A stretch of 19,640 nucleotides of DNA from an uncultured Collinsella sp. (GCA_900752275.1 CAADUS010000203.1:1-19640); one strand, 5' to 3'. Counted from the first letter of the stretch, positions 7,801 through 13,003 are shown. A program made the numbers and translations. The notes: generated by a model not told the origin, from the sequence alone.

Positions 7801-9241
7801 CGTGTTCGAGAACGTCTACGGCGCCGAGGCCGTCTATGCCACGCTCACCGGCACCAAGAAGCTCCAGGCAGACAAGGGCCTGACCCCGGCCGACATCGCG
7901 GGCAAGTTCACCTTTACCGTGACTGCCGATGAGGCGGGCGCCCCGATGCCCGAGCATACGACTGCGACCAACGACACGGCCGGCAACGTGGACTTTGGCA
8001 AGATTCGCTTTACGCTCGAGGACCTCAACCGCGCCCTGGGCGTGACGACCGATGTGACCGATAAGGTCGAGGCAGACGAAGCTGACGAAGCCGAGGCCGA
8101 CGCCGACGCTGATGCCAACGCCGACGAGTCCAGCGACGAGTCCGAGCCCGCAGCCCCCACCGCTCCGCGTTCGCACGCCTTTACCTACACGGTGGCCGAG
8201 TCCGGTAGCGCCCCTGGCGTGACCAATGACACCAACGCCACGCGCAAGGTTTCCTACACCGTGACCGATGACGGTGCCGGACGTCTGAGTGTCGTGCGCA
8301 ACGGCGACGACGGTGCGGACTTCACGTTCACCAACACGTACAGCGTGGCGCCCGCCGACTCTTCCGTGACCGGTCAGGTCAAGACGGTTAAGCGTCTGAT
8401 CGGCCGCGATCTTGCAGCTGGCGAGTTCACGTTTGAGCTGCTCGAGGATGGCGTGACTGTCGCTAGTGGCACCAACGACGCCAACGGTAACGTTACGCTG
8501 AGCCCGATCCGCTACGAGGCGCCCGGTACGCACACGTACACGCTGCGCGAGGCTTGCCCCAACGCGCTCGGCCTGTACAAGGGTGTCACCTATGACGGCA
8601 CGACCTACACCGTCGTGACCACCGTCTCCGACAACGGCGACGGCACGCTGACCGCGTCGCACAAGCTCGAGGGAACTACCGAGTCGGCTGGCTTTACCAA
8701 CAAGTATCACGCCATGCCCACGCAGGTTTCCATCGGCGCCATCAAGGTACTCGAGGGACGCGAACTCAAGAAGGACGAGTTTAGCTTTAAGCTCGTTGGC
8801 GAGGACGTCGAGTCCACCGTCACCAACGATGCCGACGGCAAGATCAACTTCGACAAGTTCGAGTACGACGAGCCCGGTACGTACGTCTACACCATCAGCG
8901 AGGTCAAGGGCGACGAGGCCGGTATGACCTACGACAAGTCCGTCTTTACCGCGACCGTTAACGTGGTCGACGACGGCGAGGGCAACCTCAAGGCGAACGT
9001 CGCCTTTACCAAGGGCGACAAGAGCGTCGAGGGTATCGTGTTCAACAACACGTACAAGAAGTCCGAGACGCCCGTGCCGACGCCCGATCCCGGCACGCCC
9101 AAGACCGTGACGAACATCGTCAAGACGGTCAAGGGTTTCCTGCCCACCATGGGCGACCAGCAGGCTGCCGCACTGCTCATGGCATTTGTTATCGCCATGG
9201 CCGGCGTCGGAGCCCTAGTCTGGGGTATCCGTAAGCGCTAG
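1886..9241 (+). CDS. Giant cell-wall surface protein: VWA domain plus 13 pilin-type isopeptide domains
   Basis: The 2451-residue product is a likely adhesin or stalk protein. Residues 1-25 are a signal peptide. A von Willebrand A domain spans about 110-365 with a complete metal site: D120-x-S122-x-S124, T227 and D254 in TDGTPTD. After a linker region (about 370-690) come 13 domains of the streptococcal pilin isopeptide (FctA/Spy0128) type, roughly at 692, 820, 953, 1090, 1211, 1329, 1446, 1564, 1689, 1847, 1985, 2163 and 2281. Most show K in TKxLxGR, E in xxRE, and N in FxNxY, the residues expected to form and catalyse Lys-Asn bonds. Domain 11 has an acidic insert at about 2058-2090. The C-terminus has LPTMG (2419-2423), a hydrophobic helix and GIRKR. 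AAGGGAG sits 5-6 bases before the ATG. No sortase gene lies in the window. Confidence 0.93.
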   Translation: MSKYTRCLLSVILAVVLVLPAAAFAMLPEANARSSTGMDGPTVSGKIVDPDTTGRWQYWASGAEQEHQTTRYVGRIWTDKTVEPAQDEKSDFVTTLSAMSSTSDTTSLVTKPLDIVMVLDASGSMDDSMGGEGSPKRIEALKAAASSFIDTIAEQNKSIKDPSKQHQVAIVKFSGAKKDEPGNDTYRDRHGYTHNYSQVMKSLKPCVDSAATELKDTVGRIKPAGATRADYGLELARDMSGREDAQKVVVFFTDGTPTDFSEFNSTVANNAIAAAKKMKEKGATVYTIGIFDGVNPAADPTNYWTSNENKFMHAVSSNYPNATSYTTNSLGKRTENSDFYKAASNADELKKVFDDISASITSGKGSPTQIEDGYDESKSGYITFSDELGDFMQVDAFVSAQINGVTFDGATKTPKGNTDTYEFSGLAKDLVITVERSANAQQGDIVTVKIPASLIPLIRYHVDMKNGIFERTSLGDIKPIQIKYTSSVKDEARNNLFTPDKVLKKYIDDHKDADNQTVSFLANKWSGGELGDVVAEFEPADTNSYYCFQKITPIYTDKECTQRATVKPQGNDVYYYKDEFVAMGANGKPKDDYAVVEFEGREIASYDGALVKDDGYWSFNTGTARLAYIDQLHTTKDDVEANGNKTETARDVLNPRWNDLSSVATSTHVHSHLGNNGKIIFSLATKPITVDTKTDFGLTKVLEGRKWADTDAFEFELTSENNAPMPKSATAKVTQPDPGDKGKAAVNFGKITYEEPGEYTYEVREVSGKLGGITYSDNVATFRVTVTVNAKGELKADVEKTSGETKFTNTYSAKTETPLTLEATKTLTGRPMADGEFKFTLGYAGHDEVLLNATNKSGKVEFGPLTYTTKSLAKLVEEDKASFDARADKPTWTIHYIAAEQTGELPAGVSATTAAIDAYVTVVDNGDGTLTATAVYGDAGNEFVNTYTAAPAEASLVGKKNLQVPDGLTPADIAGKFTFTVTGEEGAPMPTSTRATNDDKGKVDFGKITFTLDDLNKALGEKPEKREHTFTYTVTESGEVTGVINDTKPSPTVSFTVTDDGKGNLSVSRKPDGDVAFTFTNAYNVKPVEDQITATKVLTGRDLKDGEFSFELVEGDKVVARGTNAADGTIVMDKITYDKPGTHTYKLREKLPNEAGLSNGITYDKTNYTINTSVIDNGDGTLKVTHTLEGTKPARFENKYNTAPNESSVTGQITAKKVLTGRDLKTGEFSFELVEGNDVVARGTNAADGTITMGAVKYDKPGRHTYTLREVKVDADNGITYSTAAYTIVTAATDDGNGKLTVKHELQDVEKAIFENTYSVTPNNSSVTDEITATKVLTGRDLKEGEFSFELVEGSEVVATGTNAADGKITMGKITYTAAGKHTYILREAKGAEGNGITYDSTTYTIVTTVTDDGNGKLTVKHELQGANEAKFNNSYKPNPDEFSVTDEIKANKVLTGRGLKEGEFSFELVEGGEVVATGTNAADGTITMGAVKYDKPGKHTYTLREANGGTTSKGVKYSDAKFTIVTTITDNGDGTLKAEHVLKDATAATFKNTYSVTPIDAELDFGLSKAVDGRAWTDSDEFSFTITAAEGTPLPDPATVTVNKKDAKDGIAAINFGKIRYTAAGTYKYEIRENAGNAAGMTYDGHVATAEVTVTENGEGVLTANVTKKESGRFTNTYRTELDYAAAGGLKLSKTLSGRPMTEGQFTFTVTPADEASAIALGLHEGANVYKSPATAEATVGLIDILAGHEVKFTQADAGKTFTYTVAEKNDGQPGYTYDDAERTVTIAIADDGAGTLTATTTVTGNPDKGTPVTEYKTGAAAVESAVVPFVNSYSATTDAPGGAVAQVVATKTLTGRPLADGEFYFGIAYAGETEAISGTPTFNYNGQVSFGALHYTTDMLADLVSTGRAIRTDADGKLAWTINYTAFEYTNSLAGMGITAAKSSFSFKVIVIDNGDGTLTATTDYGDAKPVFENVYGAEAVYATLTGTKKLQADKGLTPADIAGKFTFTVTADEAGAPMPEHTTATNDTAGNVDFGKIRFTLEDLNRALGVTTDVTDKVEADEADEAEADADADANADESSDESEPAAPTAPRSHAFTYTVAESGSAPGVTNDTNATRKVSYTVTDDGAGRLSVVRNGDDGADFTFTNTYSVAPADSSVTGQVKTVKRLIGRDLAAGEFTFELLEDGVTVASGTNDANGNVTLSPIRYEAPGTHTYTLREACPNALGLYKGVTYDGTTYTVVTTVSDNGDGTLTASHKLEGTTESAGFTNKYHAMPTQVSIGAIKVLEGRELKKDEFSFKLVGEDVESTVTNDADGKINFDKFEYDEPGTYVYTISEVKGDEAGMTYDKSVFTATVNVVDDGEGNLKANVAFTKGDKSVEGIVFNNTYKKSETPVPTPDPGTPKTVTNIVKTVKGFLPTMGDQQAAALLMAFVIAMAGVGALVWGIRKR

Positions 9242-9250
9242 GCGCGCTGA

Positions 9251-9283
9251 CAGCGCCCGGGGCCAAAAGGCCCCGGGCCGCTG
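9251..9283 (+). terminator. Hairpin after the surface-protein gene
   Basis: CAGCGCCCGGGGCC (9251-9264) pairs with 9269-9283 around an AAAA loop, with one bulged C. It begins 9 bases after the stop codon. No T run follows, so it may act with the second hairpin at 9321. Confidence 0.65.
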
Positions 9284-9303
9284 GCGAAAAGCCAAAAATG
9301 TAG

Positions 9304-9319
9304 CCCCCCCCCCCCCCCC
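9304..9319. repeat. Homopolymer run of 16 C
   Basis: Sixteen consecutive C bases lie between the two hairpins downstream of the surface-protein gene. Runs this long are prone to slippage in replication and to length errors in sequencing. It is not in a reading frame or promoter, so classical phase variation is not obvious. Confidence 0.9.
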
Positions 9320-9320
9320 A

Positions 9321-9359
9321 GCCGCCACGGAGGTATCTCCCTCCTCCGTGGCGGCGCTT
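9321..9359 (+). terminator. Intrinsic terminator
   Basis: A perfect 13-bp stem, GCCGCCACGGAGG (9321-9333) with CCTCCGTGGCGGC (9343-9355), has a 9-base loop and is followed by GCTTTT. It fits a rho-independent terminator for the surface-protein transcript. Confidence 0.75.
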
Positions 9360-9392
9360 TTGTGCGTAGGCGAGAAGGGCTTGCCATGGAAC

Positions 9393-9532
9393 CGGCCCAT
9401 CTACTACGTTTAGTCCCTTACCCCCAACCATGCCAAAAAACGCGAAAACAAAACCGCAGGTAGAACGCCTGCGGTTTTGTTCAAAACGGGGGTATGGTTG
9501 GGGATGTCGGGTCAAACGTAGTAGATGGGCCG
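9393..9532. repeat. Palindromic element E3 (arm type B)
   Basis: The outer arms match over 19 bp (9393-9411 with 9514-9532) and carry the same GCCCATCTACTACGTTT sequence as E2, almost 8 kb away. The middle stem CCCCAACCAT (9422-9431) pairs perfectly with ATGGTTGGGG (9494-9503). The core AAAACCGCAGGTAGA at 9450-9464 lies in a 14-bp hairpin (9447-9460 with 9468-9481). This is the most regular copy and shows the three-tier stem best. Confidence 0.9.
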
Positions 9533-9559
9533 ATTCCGTGGCGGGCGCCGTCAGCCGAC

Positions 9560-9610
9560 CTCCGCGGGCGGAAGAAAACGGATCATTTTGGTTCCGCGAG
9601 GCCTGGGAGG
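9560..9610 (+). repeat. Spacer repeat S3
   Basis: CTCCGCGGGCGGAAGAAAAC followed by GGATCATTTTGG aligns with S1 and S4. The tail after it (TTCCGCGAGGCCTGG) is also recognisably like the S1 tail. It lies between E3 and E4. Confidence 0.75.
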
Positions 9611-9633
9611 TATCCGTGCGGGACTATCCGAAC

Positions 9634-9785
9634 AAAACTATGTCGGTTTACTACGATGAATTCGACATTCCCGACCATGATTGCATTTTTCTAAATATCG
9701 CAAGCGTTCTACCTGCGGTTTTGCAAGCGCGCAATTTACCGTGGTCGAAGGTGGGCGATTCATCGTAGTAAACCGGCATAGTTTT
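9634..9785. repeat. Palindromic element E4 (arm type C, core inverted)
   Basis: It has the longest arms: 28 positions (9634-9661 with 9758-9785) that pair throughout in plus-strand RNA, with one U-G pair (TATGTCGG on the left, CCGGCATA on the right). The outer half of the arm equals that of E5, but the inner half (CTACGATGAAT) replaces GGGGC. The 15-base core is present as its reverse complement, TCTACCTGCGGTTTT, at 9708-9722, so this copy is inverted relative to E1, E2, E3 and E5. CGACCAT (9672-9678) pairs with GTGGTCG (9741-9747) with one wobble. Confidence 0.9.
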
Positions 9786-9790
9786 GAGTT

Positions 9791-9860
9791 GATCCGTTGG
9801 GGACGGAGGAAAACGGATCATTTTTGGCTCTGTACGGCTTGCGGGGCGTCGGTATGTGAC
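9791..9860 (+). repeat. Spacer repeat S4
   Basis: GATCCGTTGGGGACGGAGG, then AAAACGGATCATTTTTGG, lies between E4 and E5. GATCCGTT (9791-9798) has a perfect inverted partner AACGGATC (9812-9819). The tail (GCTCTGTACGGCTTGCGGGG) resembles that of S1. Confidence 0.8.
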
Positions 9861-9870
9861 CCCACTGTTC

Positions 9871-10024
9871 CAAAACTATGTCGGTTTACGGGGCCGAATC
9901 GCGAACCCCCAACCATGCCGATAGTTGCAAGAATAAAACCGCAGGTAGATGAGCCGTCAATTTTCGAAAAAAGCAAGTATGGACGGGGTTCCTGGGTTTA
10001 GCCCCGTAAACCGGCATAGTTTTG
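9871..10024. repeat. Palindromic element E5 (arm type A)
   Basis: The arms pair over 24 bp (9871-9894 with 10001-10024), again with the single T/G wobble seen in E4. The arm contains TTTACGGGGC, as E1 has ATTACGGGGC. GAACCCC (9903-9909) pairs with GGGGTTC (9985-9991) next to the usual AACCAT/ATGG segment. The core AAAACCGCAGGTAGA lies at 9935-9949, but its 3' partner is poorly matched. The right flank GAAATGGCA resembles that of E1. Confidence 0.9.
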
Positions 10025-10084
10025 AAATGGCATTAAAGCGGTAGCAGACATTTTGCTATGCCGGGGTGGTCGGCCGTTGGGCAA

Positions 10085-10714
10085 CTACCCTCGCAGGTAG
10101 GCGATGGCGATCTGCGTGCGGTTGCGCAGGCCCATCTTTGCCAGGATCGAGCTGATGTGGTTGCGCACGGTGCCTTCGCCCATGTAGGCGGTGGCGGCGA
10201 TCTCCTTGTTGTCGAGGCCGCGGGCGATGAGCTCGGCGACTTCGAACTCGCGGTCGGTCAGGCTGGCGAAGGCTGCGGGCCGGCGGGGCGTGCCCGCTTT
10301 GACGCCCGTTCCGTCAAAGTCGATGTCCTCGATCGCCTTGCCCTCGAGTATGCGTTTACCGTCCATGACCTGCGCCAACGCCGGCGGAATGGCGGCGACA
10401 TCGGTCTTGATCAGGTAGCCGCGGGCGCCGAGCTTGAGCGCCGACACAATGTACTCGTCATCCGAGAATGTCGTCAGAAACACCACGTGCGCCGAAGGGT
10501 CGCGCTCAAGGATCTCGCGTGCCGCCGAAAGTCCGTCACGCCCCGGCATCTGAATGTCGAGCAGTGTGATATCGGGCGCGTGTTCGACATAGAGCGAAAC
10601 CGCATCGTTACCGTTGGCACCGGTGCCCACCACTTCGATCTGCGGCTGGGCGCCCAGGATAATCTTGAGCGAATCGACCACCAAGCGGTCGTCGTCGACA
10701 ACGATGAGCCTCAT
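10085..10714 (-). CDS. NarL/LuxR-family response regulator
   Basis: This 209-residue DNA-binding response regulator has an N-terminal receiver domain (1-120) with the acidic pocket DDD at 7-9, phospho-acceptor D53 in LLDIQMPG, T81/T82 and K103. A LuxR-type helix-turn-helix follows at about 145-205 (LTDREFEVAELIARGLDNKE, then VRNHISSILAKMG). It is the partner of the kinase just upstream, whose stop codon overlaps its ATG by 4 bases (ATGA), so the two are translationally coupled. The divergent ABC exporter at 12056 is the most likely target, because such exporters are commonly controlled by adjacent two-component systems. The ligand is unknown. Confidence 0.93.
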   Translation of the reverse strand: MRLIVVDDDRLVVDSLKIILGAQPQIEVVGTGANGNDAVSLYVEHAPDITLLDIQMPGRDGLSAAREILERDPSAHVVFLTTFSDDEYIVSALKLGARGYLIKTDVAAIPPALAQVMDGKRILEGKAIEDIDFDGTGVKAGTPRRPAAFASLTDREFEVAELIARGLDNKEIAATAYMGEGTVRNHISSILAKMGLRNRTQIAIAYLRG

Positions 10715-11856
10715 CGGCCCTCATCTCCTTGCTGTTTGGGAACGGTGGCAAACACGCGCCAGCCGCCGGCGCTGGCACGCGAGCCGGCGGTGAAGGTGCC
10801 GCCAAGCGCCTCGATGCGCTCGCGCATGGAGGCGAGCCCCATGCCCTCCGCGGCACCGCGGCTGCTTGCTCGGACCCCGCCCGCGCCATCGTCGGTAACG
10901 ATGAGCTGGTAAAACGACGGATGCTCCATGCATCGTACGGTGACGGTCTGGGCGCAAGCGTGGCGCATGGTGTTGGAGAGCGCCTCGCGCAGGACCGCCG
11001 CAAAGCAGTTGGCGACGTTTGCGGGTGCATGCTCGGTCATAACTTCAAGCTCAATCTGCGGACCGCCGTCCGAGCGCGCGCCTTCAACAATGCGTTCGAG
11101 CTGCACGGAAAGGTCGACAGCGTTGTCGTTGAGCGCGTGGACGCTGGTGCGCACAAGCTGGAGTGCCTCGTCAACCGTGCGTTTAACGTCGGCGAAATCG
11201 GCGGCGACGCCGGGCTCGTCGGCGTGGACCACGCGCAGCGCTTCGGCCTGCAGCGAGGCGCGCGTGAGCTGGTGGCCCACATTGTCGTGGATCTCGCGCG
11301 CGATGCGGGCGCGTTCGGCGAGCGTCGCGAGCTCGACTTCGTAGTCCTGACGATCGGCAAGGTCGCGGTTGCATGCCTCGAGCGCGAGGGCTCGTTCCTG
11401 CAGCTCGTCGCGGGTACGGCGCATGCGTTGCTGCTCGCGCTCTAGCTGGGCGGTACGTAGCGATAACAAGGTGGCGGCAACCGAAAGGATGGCGGTCAGC
11501 AGGAGCGTTCGGGCAGTGAGCGCATCGGCACGAAGGTCCGCGACGAGCGCAAAGACAAAGGCGATGCCAATGCCCAGCGCGACCCAGGCGTGCTCACGGC
11601 GCACGCGCCGCGCAATGTCATAGAAGGCGAGAGGCGCAAACGGTATAAACGGCGGCACGAAGACAGCCGCGATGATGTAAGCGCAGCTCGTGGCCTCGCT
11701 TGCGCGCCGGGCGCGTTCCCCCTGCGCGAGCTCGGCCAGCGAGGTGGCAATAACGCCAAGACAAAACGCCGCGACTAGGCGAGCGTCCACAGCAAGGCCC
11801 ACGGCGGCCGCAATGCAGCACGCCAGCACAATCGATTTGTCGAAAAGCCTGTTCAT
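10711..11856 (-). CDS. Sensor histidine kinase, HisKA_3 type
   Basis: This 381-residue membrane kinase is of the NarX/LiaS/DesK class. Four to five hydrophobic segments fill residues 8-135 with little extracytoplasmic sequence, so sensing is probably within the membrane. A coiled-coil-like stretch (135-180) leads to the phospho-acceptor H190 in AREIHDNVGHQL. The ATPase domain shows the N box REALSNTMRHA, DDGAGG and GMGLASMRERIEALGG. The frame stays open 60 codons upstream, but those residues are Arg/Cys/Pro-rich and lie in the divergent promoter region, so I start at MNRLFDKS. No clear ribosome binding site precedes this ATG; a TACAAT box 6 bases before it suggests a leaderless message. It overlaps the response regulator by 4 bases. 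Confidence 0.88.
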   Translation of the reverse strand: MNRLFDKSIVLACCIAAAVGLAVDARLVAAFCLGVIATSLAELAQGERARRASEATSCAYIIAAVFVPPFIPFAPLAFYDIARRVRREHAWVALGIGIAFVFALVADLRADALTARTLLLTAILSVAATLLSLRTAQLEREQQRMRRTRDELQERALALEACNRDLADRQDYEVELATLAERARIAREIHDNVGHQLTRASLQAEALRVVHADEPGVAADFADVKRTVDEALQLVRTSVHALNDNAVDLSVQLERIVEGARSDGGPQIELEVMTEHAPANVANCFAAVLREALSNTMRHACAQTVTVRCMEHPSFYQLIVTDDGAGGVRASSRGAAEGMGLASMRERIEALGGTFTAGSRASAGGWRVFATVPKQQGDEGR

Positions 11857-11862
11857 ACGGGT

Positions 11863-11868
11863 ATTGTA
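11863..11868 (-). promoter_or_regulatory. Possible -10 box of the kinase-regulator operon
   Basis: On the minus strand, TACAAT ends 6 bases before the kinase ATG, which would place the transcription start at or next to the A of ATG. No good -35 lies 16-19 bases upstream in this very G/C-rich stretch, so the call is tentative. Confidence 0.35.
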
Positions 11869-12055
11869 CGCGATGCTGCGCGCGGGGGAGGCGCCGCCTG
11901 CGCAACCGTGACATTCCTCCCGCGCGGCAAAGCGGGGGCGCCGGCGGGCCGCGCGACCAGGCTCCCCGCACTCGTGACAAAGCTCACTGGTGCGCGCCGG
12001 CGGCTCCTGCGATGATGCAATCGTACCGGGCCGCAATCAACAGAAGGGCCGCCTC

Positions 12056-12994
12056 ATGACAGACATCGTCCACGTCGAAAACATCGTCAAGCGCTACGAC
12101 GATCTTATCGCGCTCGACCACTTTAACCTGAGCATCGCCCCCGGCGAGATCTTTGGCCTGCTCGGCCCCAACGGCTCGGGCAAGACCACGTCCATCAACT
12201 GCATTCTGCAGCTGCTCGCCTACGACAAAGGCACCATCGAGCTGTTCGGCGAGCCCATGACGCCCGCCCGCTACGACCTCAAGCGTCGCATCGGCGTGGT
12301 GCCGCAGCAGGTGGCGGTGTTCGACGAACTCACCGTGCGCGAGAACATCGACTATTTCTGCAGCCTCTACGTCAACGACCGCAAGCGCCGTCGCGCGCTG
12401 GTCGACGAGGCCATCGACTTTGTCGGGCTGGGCGACTTTACCAAGTTCCGCCCCGGCAAACTCTCGGGTGGCCTGGCGCGCCGCCTCAACATTGCCTGCG
12501 GCATCGCGCACAAGCCCGAGCTCATCTTTTTTGACGAGCCCACGGTGGCGGTCGACCCGCAGAGCCGCAACGCCATCCTGGAGGGCATCTGCCGCCTGCG
12601 CGACGAGGGCGCCACGGTGGTGTACACCAGCCATTACATGGAGGAAGTCGAGCAGATCTGCAGCCGCATCATGATCATGGACGGCGGGCGCGTGCTGGCG
12701 CAGGGCACCAACGACGAGCTCAAGCGCATGATTCAGATGGGCGAGCGCGTGACTGTCGAGGTCGGCGCCGTCGAGGCCGCCACAGTCGAGCGCCTGCGCG
12801 CCCTCGAGCATGTGCTTTCGGTTGGGCTGTCGGGCGGCGAGCTCGTCTGCACCTGCGAAGCGAGCCCGCACAATCTGGTCGACATCCTCGATACGCTGCG
12901 CGCCGCCGACGTGGCGCTCGGCCGAGTGTGGAGCGAGCCGCCGACTCTCAACGACGTGTTCCTCGAGATCACCGGCCGCGAGCTGCGCGACTAG
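12056..12994 (+). CDS. ABC exporter ATP-binding subunit
   Basis: This 312-residue ATPase belongs to the ABC-2/drug-efflux (CcmA, DrrA-like) group and powers the two permeases that follow. Seen: Walker A GPNGSGKTT (37-45), Q-loop Q84 in VVPQQ, signature LSGGL (136-140), Walker B LIFFDEP with D160/E161, and the switch His H193 in YTSHYMEE. After about residue 215 a C-terminal domain typical of this group follows. The ATG at 12056 has AGAAGGG 7 bases upstream; an earlier in-frame start would add 22 residues from the promoter region. The stop is followed 9 bases later by permease 1. DEPTVAVD departs from the usual DEPTxGLD. The substrate cannot be told; a peptide antibiotic, lipid or drug is plausible. 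Confidence 0.92.
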   Translation: MTDIVHVENIVKRYDDLIALDHFNLSIAPGEIFGLLGPNGSGKTTSINCILQLLAYDKGTIELFGEPMTPARYDLKRRIGVVPQQVAVFDELTVRENIDYFCSLYVNDRKRRRALVDEAIDFVGLGDFTKFRPGKLSGGLARRLNIACGIAHKPELIFFDEPTVAVDPQSRNAILEGICRLRDEGATVVYTSHYMEEVEQICSRIMIMDGGRVLAQGTNDELKRMIQMGERVTVEVGAVEAATVERLRALEHVLSVGLSGGELVCTCEASPHNLVDILDTLRAADVALGRVWSEPPTLNDVFLEITGRELRD

Positions 12995-13003
12995 GGGACA
13001 GCC

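Larger units (their letters stand above)
9242..10084. other. Gene-free region with terminators, poly-C and repeat array
   Basis: This 843-base stretch separates the convergent surface-protein gene and response-regulator gene. It holds two hairpins, a 16-base C run, and the array E3-S3-E4-S4-E5. The last 60 bases before 10085 contain only a short TAGCA/TGCTA inverted repeat that might help end the minus-strand operon. Open frames in the array cross the inverted repeats and look non-coding. Confidence 0.8.

Noticed and set aside
1934..8710. A 2258-codon open frame on the minus strand opposite the surface-protein gene
   Set aside because: It is a shadow produced by the strong codon bias and repetition of the sense gene, which rarely uses codons that would give stops on this antisense frame. 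The sense product has a signal peptide, VWA motif, repeated domains and a sorting signal; the antisense product has no recognisable domain and no ribosome binding site.
9430..10001. Small open frames of 66-112 codons within the E3-E5 array
   Set aside because: They run through both arms of inverted repeats, lack ribosome binding sites, and their sequence follows the repeat structure rather than codon usage of nearby genes.
1260..10024. CRISPR array
   Set aside because: The repeats are long palindromes of 136-154 bp with conserved spacers, not 24-40-bp direct repeats with unique spacers, and no cas genes are present.
10058..10912. A 284-codon plus-strand frame opposite the response regulator and kinase
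   Set aside because: The minus-strand genes have complete receiver, HTH and kinase motifs; the plus-strand translation is without motif and mirrors their codon bias.
11857..12036. A 60-residue N-terminal extension of the histidine kinase
   Set aside because: The extra residues are rich in Arg, Cys and Pro, lie in the divergent promoter region and precede a normal membrane start (MNRLFDKS), so the longer start is unlikely.
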